Source of the DNA: Candidatus Rokuibacteriota bacterium
Lineage (GTDB): Bacteria; Methylomirabilota; Methylomirabilia; Rokubacteriales; CSP1-6
DNA: 55,422 nucleotides
Direction of reading: 5' to 3'
Assembly (NCBI GenBank): GCA_003220615.1
Contig: QHTB01000190.1
Location: forward strand, 487-55,908
Shown here: in pieces, positions 1 through 6,137 of the stretch
Position numbering within the stretch: position 1 is the stretch's first letter
Layout of the letters: each line of letters begins with the position of its first letter
The notes under the pieces: model-generated
Seen by the model: only the letters and a program-made list of their open reading frames with translations
Told to the model about the DNA's origin: nothing
The model's database searches: none
Position numbers and translations under genes: made by a program

Positions 1-2
1 TC

Positions 3-311
3 GATGGAATTAGCCTGGACGCCGCAATGGTGCGAACGCTGATGGCGCAAAGTGCCCTCCCTCACATTGAGAAGCGAGTCGTGGCAATCAGCTGTCCAAA
101 ATGCGGCGAACCCAAATTTAGCGTCGGCGAGGACGCATTCACTCCCGCGGTCAAGCAGTATTGCACTAGGTGCGGCAACGACTTTCGCAGTGTGAACAGA
201 TTCCGCAAGATAATCGGCAATCCCCTCGTTGGGGTTCTGGAACGGCTCTCTAGTTACGCTGTTAGGCTGCCACAGAAACACCTTATCGGACTGCTGCCAG
301 AAACTTTGTGA
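3..311 (+). CDS. Zinc-ribbon protein, 5'-truncated by window edge
   Basis: The reading frame is open to the left edge and ends at 309-311, so the true start may lie outside; the first internal ATG is at 27. Two cysteine pairs (CPKC and, about 25 residues later, CTRC) form a typical zinc ribbon. A GEDAFTP stretch between them is reminiscent of small hypothetical zinc-ribbon proteins found on mobile DNA. The C-terminal third has no recognisable domain. It lies in the sparse island-like left arm, so a mobile-element origin is likely. Function unknown. Confidence 0.5.
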   Translation, partial: DGISLDAAMVRTLMAQSALPHIEKRVVAISCPKCGEPKFSVGEDAFTPAVKQYCTRCGNDFRSVNRFRKIIGNPLVGVLERLSSYAVRLPQKHLIGLLPETL

Positions 312-375
312 TCGGGAGCCCACCAGCTCATCCTGATCCGCATCGTGCTGGCGCAACTCGACGGCCCGGCACGCC

Positions 376-552
376 TCATGGCCTTGGTGCTCTACATTTA
401 TCGAGTTCCACGGCGAGCAAGGTCTCGCCCTTGACCCACGCCCTCTCGGGAAGCGGCAGATCCGAGAGCAAGACGTAGTCCTCCGGCAAAAACCCGCTCG
501 CGACGATGCCCCGAGCTTTCTCAGCGCTGGTTCGGTGATAGAGCACCTTCAT
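376..552 (-). CDS. Small hypothetical protein (58 aa), YHRT start motif
   Basis: The start is fixed by a strong Shine-Dalgarno sequence (AAGGGAGG, about 559-567 on the complementary strand) 7 nt before the ATG at 552. The frame runs 61 codons further upstream but that part looks non-coding. The protein begins MKVLYHRTS and continues with a GIVASGF and a VLLSDLPL segment. This order (YHRT, then a loop ending in G-F, then a 'LSD/LSDRP' strand) recalls small proteins with an ADP-ribosyltransferase-like fold, but it is far shorter than a catalytic domain and has no certain active site. It sits just downstream of an HU-like gene on the same strand. Confidence 0.5.
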   Translation of the reverse strand: MKVLYHRTSAEKARGIVASGFLPEDYVLLSDLPLPERAWVKGETLLAVELDKCRAPRP

Positions 553-616
553 GGGCTTACCTCCCTTACGACCCGGGTTTCGCCAAAAGGTTTTGTGCCA
601 GCGGGCGGGCGTTCGA

Positions 617-910
617 TTAGTCCGCGGCCGTGGGGCCCCCAGCAAGCAGGCGTCGCATCTCTCTCCCCGCTTGGAAGTGCAAGACACGCTTTGCGGGGAT
701 GTCGACACGCGTTCTAGTTTTCGGGTTGTATCCAACCCTGGACCTCCGCCGGCGGACGTGGAAGCTACCGAAGCCGCGAAGCTCGATCTTCTCGCCCCGA
801 ACCAGCGCGGCGATCATCGCGTCGAAGATCGTCTGAACGGCGATTCTCGCTTCTCGCTGCGGCATCAGTAACCGAGCGGCCAACTCCTCGACCAGCACCG
901 CCTTATTCAC
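617..910 (-). CDS. HU/IHF-family nucleoid DNA-binding protein
   Basis: The 97-residue product matches the HU/IHF fold in full. A two-helix dimerisation region (VNKAVLVEELAARL) is followed by the conserved ELRGFGSF core and a basic beta-arm with NPKTR and IPAKRV motifs. The GTG at 910 is chosen because AAGGGAGG lies 7-8 nt upstream; the longer open frame to 1081 has no family similarity. The RGFGSFHV segment and the R-rich arm are closer to IHF-beta than to classical HU. It lies on island-like DNA and differs from the second HU gene at 5816, so it may be an accessory copy brought by the element. It would bend DNA as a dimer. Confidence 0.85.
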   Translation of the reverse strand: MNKAVLVEELAARLLMPQREARIAVQTIFDAMIAALVRGEKIELRGFGSFHVRRRRSRVGYNPKTRTRVDIPAKRVLHFQAGREMRRLLAGGPTAAD

Positions 911-1325
911 CCCGAGCCTCCCTTGGAGGGGCGCGCTTCTGCCCTCGCCGGGCTGATCGGTCGATTCGAGGTCCCCGGGCCGCCCTACGCGATCGCCACG
1001 GCCCGTGCGACGACAGTGTGATGCGTGCCGAGCATCCGGGCAACCGCCCTGATCCTGCTCTTCAGCCCCCGAGCGGAACAAGCGAGACGGTTAACCGATC
1101 GCGAAGGCCCTCAAAACGAGAGCCCACAACGATCAACATTCAATTGTTTCGCCGGGTTAGGAATGCTGGACGGTCCAGAAAAGGCATGAATCGGAGGCCT
1201 TTGTCCGTTGATCTCGGGCTGTTAGAGCCTTTAGAGGCGTCTCAGAGTCATATGGCCGACAAGCCGTTCTCGACCGCTCGTTGGGCCGGCAAAGGCGAGC
1301 TGCTCGAGGATCTGTGTTGCGGGTT
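911..1325. other. No convincing gene
   Basis: Upstream of the HU-like gene, no frame here shows codon bias or a known domain. It contains one copy of a diverged 26-bp dispersed repeat (1126-1151) and leads into IS21-like end repeats. It probably holds the promoter of the HU-like gene and otherwise decayed sequence. Confidence 0.5.
1126..1151 (+). repeat. Dispersed 26-bp repeat, copy 1
   Basis: This 26-bp stretch beginning ACAACGATC and ending TTGTTTCG recurs at 2989-3014 with three substitutions. Both copies are preceded by GAGAGC and lie in non-coding, AT-richer parts of the left arm. Meaning unknown. Confidence 0.5.
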
Positions 1326-1369
1326 CCAGAAATTCTGACCGCTCCCTTTCCGGAAATTCTGGCCGGTCC
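1326..1369 (+). repeat. Tandem 20-bp repeats, likely IS21-type element end
   Basis: Two 20-bp direct repeats, CCAGAAATTCTGACCGCTCC (1326-1345) and CCGGAAATTCTGGCCGGTCC (1350-1369), differ at three positions and are 24 bp apart. IS21-family elements carry such multiple repeats at their ends as transposase binding sites. The repeats lie about 80 bp upstream of an IstA-like remnant, which is where a left end would be expected. Confidence 0.45.
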
Positions 1370-1451
1370 AAACAGGCTCTGAGGTCACGCTCGACCCGGG
1401 CGAAGCGGCCGCCAAACGCTTCCCCGGGAAGGGGGAGGAGTGATCGGAGCC

Positions 1452-1571
1452 ATGACCCGGCATGAGATCCAGATCCTGCGCGCAGTCGGAATGGCCCAGA
1501 CGGCGATCGCTGCGAAGACGCGCGTGTCGGCTCTGCGCGACATCCGATCCATCGCCCGATGTGAGCCCGCG
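1452..1571 (+). pseudogene. IS21 IstA transposase N-terminal remnant
   Basis: The frame reads MTRHEIQILRAVGMAQTAIA, which resembles the N-terminal helix-turn-helix of IS21-family IstA transposases (MTRxEIQxLRxxGxxQxxIAxxxxVS). After the VSALRDIRSIAR segment the similarity fades and the frame closes at 1688, far short of the roughly 400-500 residues of IstA. No integrase core (DDE) or IstB follows. It is therefore read as a decayed IS fragment, consistent with the end-like repeats just upstream. Confidence is moderate because only about 40 residues are informative. Confidence 0.4.
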
Positions 1572-1696
1572 AGTCTTGAACAGGGGGTGACTCCGAATCA
1601 CGAGGTCCCCAACGCGGAGCTCAACCAAGCGAGCGCCTCCGGTCTACCGTTGCCCTTCGAATCTTCAGGGAATCCGGTTCGTGGTTAACGTTCAAT

Positions 1697-2137
1697 TTAG
1701 CGCCCAATGATCTTCCAGCCCTCGCCGTAAGGATTCGTCGGGCTATTCGGAGCGTACGGATTCCCCGCCCCGAACGGGTTGTTGATGCTATCCGGTGAAT
1801 AGAGGTCCCCGTAGCGGCCGTAGGGATTCGAGATCGAGTTAGGATCGTACGGATTGGTGGTGAGGTTGCCTCGGTAGTTACCCTGCTGATCGAATAGCAT
1901 CGGCGGGTGGGTCGCGTTGGGATTCGTTGCGCTATTGGGGCTGAATGGATTGCCATACATCCCGAACGGGTTGTTCACACTGTTCGGGTTGAATGGGTTC
2001 CCGGCGCCGAAAGGATTCGCGGTGGAGTTTGGATTATCGGGATTGCCGCCCAAGTTCCCGAGATTGCGCTGGGCATTGCTGATCCCCGGAAATGCTGCGA
2101 GACCGACGATTGCAACGGCCAGGACGAATGTTTTCAT
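1697..2137 (-). CDS. Secreted NPF/NPYG-repeat protein
   Basis: The ATG at 2137 follows GAGGAGGACGCC, a good ribosome binding site. A Sec signal peptide (MKTFVLAVAIVGLAAFPG, cleavage near ISNAQ) is followed by a mature protein built almost entirely of degenerate repeats of about 15-17 residues, with the pattern NPF/NPY-x-PNS-x-x-NPFG. A variant block DQQGNYRGNLTTNPYDPNS lies in the middle. The product is 146 aa with no cysteines in the mature part. Similar short repeat proteins occur as hypotheticals in environmental bacteria; no function is established. It probably acts outside the cytoplasmic membrane. It has its own ribosome binding site and no obvious operon partner. Confidence 0.75.
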   Translation of the reverse strand: MKTFVLAVAIVGLAAFPGISNAQRNLGNLGGNPDNPNSTANPFGAGNPFNPNSVNNPFGMYGNPFSPNSATNPNATHPPMLFDQQGNYRGNLTTNPYDPNSISNPYGRYGDLYSPDSINNPFGAGNPYAPNSPTNPYGEGWKIIGR

Positions 2138-2381
2138 GGCGTCCTCCTCAGCCCGAGCAGGGTTGATGGTAACGCGTGGGATGGGCGCTCGGACTTAGCC
2201 CCGGGCAGGCCCCTCGACCGCGGGCGAGGCAAAGCCTTCGGCGGCATAGCCGGCCGATGGCAAGAATGCGATCGTGCAACGGGCGGATCTTCATACGCTA
2301 CTCCTTCTCGTGCGGTGAATTTCGTCGGGCCGTGCCGAGTGACCAGGTCGAGCCTCGACCTGGTCACCCGGAGTGCGGGAA

Positions 2382-2645
2382 TCACATCCCCAGACGCGCG
2401 GTGTGCCACAACTTGCGCTGGGCGATGATCACGATGACCGCCCCGACGAAGGCGACGAACACCGTCGGGAATATCCCCCCGCCCGCGGAGACGCCCAGGG
2501 CGATCCAGCCCCCCACGACGCTCCCGACCAGACCGAGCACCATATCTCCGACCAGCCCGTACCCCCCATCTTTCATCACGAAGCCGGTCAGCCAGCCGGC
2601 GAGCACTCCCACAACCACCCACCATCCGAACATTCCGAAATCCAT
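2382..2645 (-). CDS. GlsB/YeaQ/YmgE-family stress membrane protein
   Basis: The product (about 87 aa from the ATG at 2645) has three hydrophobic helices. These include a GVLAGWLTGFVMK segment, a GLVGDMVLGLVGSVVGGWI segment with the family's conserved G-D-x-x-x-G-x-x-G pattern, and a C-terminal TVFVAFVGAVIVI helix. This is the transglycosylase-associated (GlsB/YeaQ) family of small inner-membrane stress proteins; molecular role unknown. The start is set by AAGGAGG 8 nt upstream; the 16 extra codons to 2693 are not family-like. An AT-rich tract at 2714-2762 is a likely promoter region. Confidence 0.85.
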   Translation of the reverse strand: MDFGMFGWWVVVGVLAGWLTGFVMKDGGYGLVGDMVLGLVGSVVGGWIALGVSAGGGIFPTVFVAFVGAVIVIIAQRKLWHTARLGM

Positions 2646-2713
2646 GACCCCGCCTCCTTCCCCCAGAGGCGGGAGCGCCGGCCTCCTCCGCACCCCTCGC
2701 GATCCCGGTCGAC

Positions 2714-2762
2714 TCGATACATATCACAATATAAATTATATAACAAGTCTAAAGTATATAAA
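2714..2762 (-). promoter_or_regulatory. AT-rich tract, probable promoter region
   Basis: About 50 bp of strongly AT-rich sequence, including TATAAT-like hexamers on the minus strand (TTATATAATTTATATTG), stands out in a GC-rich context. It lies 70-115 bp upstream of the GlsB-like gene start, so it is the obvious promoter candidate for it. Confidence 0.4.
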
Positions 2763-3665
2763 ACTGTGGCGCGTTCGGCCTGGAGTCAGCCGGGCTGGCA
2801 GGAGGTAGTGATGTCCGAGAATAAAGCAGGAGTCTGCTCAGGCTAGCCACTCGCGAGGCGACGGCGCATCCGTTCGAGCTGGCCCCTCGAGGAAGTGCGG
2901 CGGCTGCGAGCGGACAGACGAGGACGACTAGGACCACTAGGATGTCCAGACTCGGAACGGTGTTGACGGCCGTCTCGGCGCGAGAGCGACAACGATCCAC
3001 GTTCAATCGTTTCGACCCTGGAGTGTTTCGGATTTCCGCGATGAGAGGCTGGATCCTTAGTCTTGACAAGACTATTTCCCCCGGCACGAACTTCTTGGCC
3101 GTATCGGAATTCACCTCAGAGCTCCTCGACGAGCGCCCAACCCGCGGGAATGAGCCGCCGATTTCGTACTTGTTCTGGGCGATCGACCCTCTCGGAACCA
3201 GATCGCCTGCAGAATGAGTTTGAACGCGCCTTGCACCACCCGATCCCCTATCGCCGGAATCTCCGAGCAGGCGGACCTTCCCACCGTCGTTCGGAAGCTC
3301 GACTTGGCCCGCTCCCGCACGCCCACCGCGTTTCGGGGTCCCCCCGGGTACGCAGGATCAGGGGCATGCCCGTGACTCGCGACAAGGCCGACCACGAACG
3401 TCTATACTCGAATCATCTGGCTGAGGCGGCCAGAGCAGGACGCGACGCCGGGCGTTATACGGCGGCCGGGTGCGCCTCGCCTGGCATTCGCGCTTGCCGT
3501 CGCGTTAATCCGGCACGCGGTGTCGCCGCGTGATTGCGGCACGTGATCGTCGACACGCTAAACGGCGCTTCGGGCGGCCACCCCGCGCTCCACAAGGCCA
3601 AGCAGTTTCTTTCTCCCTTCCTCTTCAGGGCGTCGTTTGCCCTGAAGGCCTTGTGGGAGCGCCCG
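2763..3665. other. Gene-poor stretch, no supportable CDS
   Basis: No frame on either strand shows a domain, a ribosome binding site plus plausible composition, or an RNA gene. It contains the second copy of a 26-bp dispersed repeat at 2989-3014. It looks like decayed or spacer DNA of the integrated region. Confidence 0.5.
2989..3014 (+). repeat. Dispersed 26-bp repeat, copy 2
   Basis: Matches 1126-1151 at 23 of 26 positions, in the same orientation and in a similar non-coding context. Confidence 0.5.
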
Positions 3666-4286
3666 ATGCCCAAGCCTGTGGCCTCCACCGAACCCAGTTC
3701 TCACCCCCTCACTCGCTTCACCGCCCAGTCCCGGAGGGACCGGCGGGGTGAGCTTCGCCGCCGCTCCATCCCGGCGGCATCACCTCGAAGCCAGCCGACC
3801 GACACCGCACCACGCCATACCGACGCGCTCCGCGAGCTCGTTCCCGATCGCGTCGAGAGCCTCAAGAAGCCACCGCCCGCTATCGCACCGCTCGTGGGCG
3901 GCCCAGAGCCGCGCAGACAAGCGTGCACGCTTGCCGAGGTGCCGCCTCCTCTCTGTCGCCAACCCGGCTGCCGGCGTCCTTTCATCCCTCGGGCGGCCGG
4001 CTCTCAGCAGAAGTTCTGTTCCAAGAGCTGCCGCCTGGCCTTCCACATGGAGGCCCGGCAGGTCGGCTACCGGATGGTCAACGCTCCAGGGCTCCGTCCG
4101 GACCGGCGAGCTCCGGCACGCCGCACGCAGCCCGTGAGTTTCTGGCGTTCCGGCGTCGATGTCGCCACCGGACGCAGGGTCCCCATCTCGATCATGAGCC
4201 CCAGCCAGTGCGCTGGACCCCAGCCGACCGACACCGCCTCCTCACCACGCCATCCGGATGCGCCGACGCCGGGAGCCGCATCATGA
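3666..4286 (+). CDS. Zinc-finger protein of mobile-element type
   Basis: The central part (roughly residues 90-130) has four cysteines in a C-x4-C...C-x3-C arrangement (CRQPGC and FCSKSC, followed by RLAFHMEAR). This resembles short treble-clef-like fingers of small phage or island proteins. The flanks are Pro/Arg-rich and uninformative. ATG at 3666 is preferred because GGGAG lies 6 nt upstream, but the start is uncertain. The stop overlaps an ATG (ATGA, 4283-4286) in the frame that runs into the integrase, so the two may be translationally coupled. An 18-bp stretch at 3791 is repeated near its 3' end at 4220. Confidence 0.45.
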   Translation: MPKPVASTEPSSHPLTRFTAQSRRDRRGELRRRSIPAASPRSQPTDTAPRHTDALRELVPDRVESLKKPPPAIAPLVGGPEPRRQACTLAEVPPPLCRQPGCRRPFIPRAAGSQQKFCSKSCRLAFHMEARQVGYRMVNAPGLRPDRRAPARRTQPVSFWRSGVDVATGRRVPISIMSPSQCAGPQPTDTASSPRHPDAPTPGAAS

Positions 4287-4507
4287 ACAGCCGGTCCGCC
4301 CCGGTGCCGGACCGCGACGCCAACGCGAGCTCGTCGGCGCACCACAAGGTCTCCAGGGCGTTCAGCTCCGCGACTCTCCCACCTCCCGAGATGCCCGCTG
4401 AACGCGGCGCGCTCGCGGTGCCCACGCGGCTTGACGATTGGATTGTCCCTCCCGATACTGCCGATCAGCGGAAACGTGGTCGTGGCTCGGCCAGGAGGAC
4501 CGAGACC

Positions 4508-5452
4508 ATGGCCCAGCAACTCACTGACTTGGTCGAACAGTTCTGCAACTTCCAGCGCAAGCAACGCGGCAAGACGGAAGGAGGAGTGCGAACCTACCGA
4601 TGGATCCTGGAGCAATTCTTGATCTTCGTTCGTAATCGGTACGGCCGGCTGGCGCGGGTGACCGACCTGACCTCCCCGACCATCCAGGCATGGATGGACG
4701 ATATGGCGGGGGCGGATCTCGCGCTGAGCACCATGCGGGTCCGCCAGTCGACCCTGTCGAGCTTCTGTGCGTGGTTGGTGAAGCGGGATGGGCTGGCGGC
4801 GAACCCCGTGGCCAAGCTCGAACGTCCGCCCCACCACCGCGAGCCGCCGAAGCAGATCCCGGGCGCGTCCATCATGGATGCTCTCGTCGAGGCGGCGAAG
4901 GCCCGCCGTCGGCCACGCGACGTGGCGATCTTCCTGATCCTGCGCTACACGGGCATGCGGCGCGAGTCGGTGGCGACGTTGCGTGTCCAGCACCTCGATG
5001 GGACGTGGGGTCTGCGCGGCGTCCGGGTCAAGGGCGGTAAGACCCGAGATATTCCCCTTCCCTCAGCGGTCATGCAGTTCCTGCAGGCGTATGTTGAACG
5101 GGTGCTCGGCAAGCAGATCGAGAACGTTGGCCCGGAGATCCCACTGTTCTGGTCCACCTGGGGCCGGCGCGGCGTCGGCACGACACGCGCGCCGATGACA
5201 GGGAAGAATATCTGGCGGCTCTGCAAGGTGTACGGCCGGCTGATCGGCTGCCCGGAGTTGAAGCCGCACGACCTCAGGCACGGCGTGGCCATGGAAGTGC
5301 TGGAGCAACACCATGATCTCGAGCAAGTGCGCGCCCTGCTCGGCCACGCCCGCATCGACACCACGCAGGTCTACACGAGCATCAGGCCGCCGCAGCTCAA
5401 GCGCGCGGTGTCGTTCTACGAGGAAAAGGCGCTGAAGATGTTGAGCCCGTGA
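4508..5452 (+). CDS. Tyrosine site-specific recombinase (integrase)
   Basis: A 314-residue phage-type integrase. The N-terminal SAM-like core-binding domain spans about residues 5-100 and the catalytic domain about 125-310. The catalytic set is complete: R151 (TGMRRES), K175 (VKGGKTR), H254 and R257 (HDLRH), H280 (LLGHA) and nucleophile Y289 (QVYT). ATG 4508 follows AGGAGG by 9 nt. An alternative ATG at 4283, also with a GGGAG site and overlapping the upstream stop, would add 75 low-complexity residues. The gene ends 79 bp from the 3' end of tRNA-Glu, the usual position of an integrase beside its att site. It would excise or integrate the DNA to its left. Confidence 0.92.
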   Translation: MAQQLTDLVEQFCNFQRKQRGKTEGGVRTYRWILEQFLIFVRNRYGRLARVTDLTSPTIQAWMDDMAGADLALSTMRVRQSTLSSFCAWLVKRDGLAANPVAKLERPPHHREPPKQIPGASIMDALVEAAKARRRPRDVAIFLILRYTGMRRESVATLRVQHLDGTWGLRGVRVKGGKTRDIPLPSAVMQFLQAYVERVLGKQIENVGPEIPLFWSTWGRRGVGTTRAPMTGKNIWRLCKVYGRLIGCPELKPHDLRHGVAMEVLEQHHDLEQVRALLGHARIDTTQVYTSIRPPQLKRAVSFYEEKALKMLSP

Positions 5453-5463
5453 AGATGTGCACT

Positions 5464-5509
5464 CGTTCCGTGTTCGAGGAACATTCTGATGTTCCTAAAA
5501 CACGGAGCG
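5464..5509. repeat. Nested inverted repeat between integrase and tRNA-Glu
   Basis: An 11-bp outer stem (5464-5474 with 5499-5509, one G-T pair) encloses a perfect 8-bp inner stem AGGAACAT/ATGTTCCT with a 4-nt loop (5477-5496). No T-run follows on either strand, so it is not a standard terminator. It could be an integrase arm-type or core-flanking site, or a transcript end structure. Confidence 0.6.
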
Positions 5510-5531
5510 AAAAACGTTAACGGAATCAGAA

Positions 5532-5607
5532 TGGTGGCCCCAACGGGATTCGAACCCGTGTTTCAGCCTTGAGAGGGCCGTGTCCTAGGCCTCTAGACGA
5601 TGGGGCC
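5532..5607 (-). tRNA. tRNA-Glu (CUC)
   Basis: The minus strand folds into a full cloverleaf: acceptor GGCCCCA/TGGGGCC, T-loop GGTTCGAATCC and anticodon loop CTCTCAA giving CUC, which reads GAG (Glu). CCA is encoded (5532-5534). Its 3' end faces the integrase, making it the likely attachment site. Confidence 0.95.
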
Positions 5608-5637
5608 GCGAACGCTTCCGCGATGCAACGCGAGGAG

Positions 5638-5711
5638 TGGCTGGGGGAGGAGGATTCGAACCCCCGCTACGTGGTCCAGAGCCACGCGTCCTACCACTAG
5701 ACGATCCCCCA
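5638..5711 (-). tRNA. tRNA-Gln (CUG)
   Basis: Minus-strand cloverleaf with acceptor TGGGGGA/TCCCCCA, T-loop GGTTCGAATCC, anticodon stem CGTGG/CCACG and loop CTCTGGA (anticodon CUG, reads CAG, Gln). CCA is encoded at 5638-5640. It is the first gene of a two-tRNA transcript with tRNA-Glu 30 bp downstream. Confidence 0.95.
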
Positions 5712-5732
5712 AAGTCCCACGCCGACGCGCAA

Positions 5733-5761
5733 ATTACAGCATACGGTCTAAGGCAAGTCAA
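5733..5761 (-). promoter_or_regulatory. Sigma-70-type promoter of the tRNA-Gln/tRNA-Glu unit
   Basis: On the minus strand TTGACT (5761-5756), a 17-bp spacer and TGTAAT (5738-5733) make a near-consensus promoter. The predicted start is about 15 nt before tRNA-Gln. Confidence 0.8.
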
Positions 5762-5815
5762 CGAACCGAGGTCCAACGAACGCGCACCAGCGAACCGCTC
5801 TCCAACGACCGCGGC

Positions 5816-6088
5816 CTACCGAACCGCGCTCTTCAGCGCGCGACTGGGGCGGAAGCGCGGAACCTTGGCCGGCGGGATCTTGATCTCGTTGCCCGTGCGC
5901 GGGTTGCGGCCGTTGCGAGCGGCACGCCTGGTGACGACGAACGTGCCGAAGCCGCTGATGGTGACCCTCCGGCCCCGGCGGAGCGACTCGTAGACGCCGC
6001 CCACGAAGGCGTTCATCGCCTTCTCGGCGGAGGTCTTGGAGCCGCCCGCGCTCTTGGCCATGACGGCGACGAGATCAGCCTTCGTCAT
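5816..6088 (-). CDS. HU-family DNA-binding protein
   Basis: A 90-residue HU/IHF protein: MTKADLVAVMAKSAGGSKTS begins the dimerisation helices. It is followed by the VTISGFGTFVV core and a basic arm with RNGRNPRTG and IPPAKVPRF, closest to HU. ATG 6088 is preferred as the family-typical start; a GTG at 6121 would add 11 residues. It lies between the tRNA unit and the hybrid kinase, all on the minus strand. As a dimer it would bind and bend DNA with little sequence preference and compact the nucleoid. Unlike the copy at 617-910, it keeps the classical GRNP motif and is probably the core housekeeping HU. Confidence 0.93.
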   Translation of the reverse strand: MTKADLVAVMAKSAGGSKTSAEKAMNAFVGGVYESLRRGRRVTISGFGTFVVTRRAARNGRNPRTGNEIKIPPAKVPRFRPSRALKSAVR

Positions 6089-6137
6089 CGCTTGTCTCTC
6101 TGCTCGGCCCCCCACGATCACTCGGGGGACCTCGACG

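Noticed and set aside
2749..3533. Several overlapping open frames in the island spacer
   Set aside because: No ribosome binding site, no domain and mutually contradictory frames; likely random in GC-rich DNA.
5712..5815. Short GAACCG/CCAACGA repeats between tRNA-Gln and HU as a CRISPR-like array
   Set aside because: Units are too short and irregular, with no conserved spacing.
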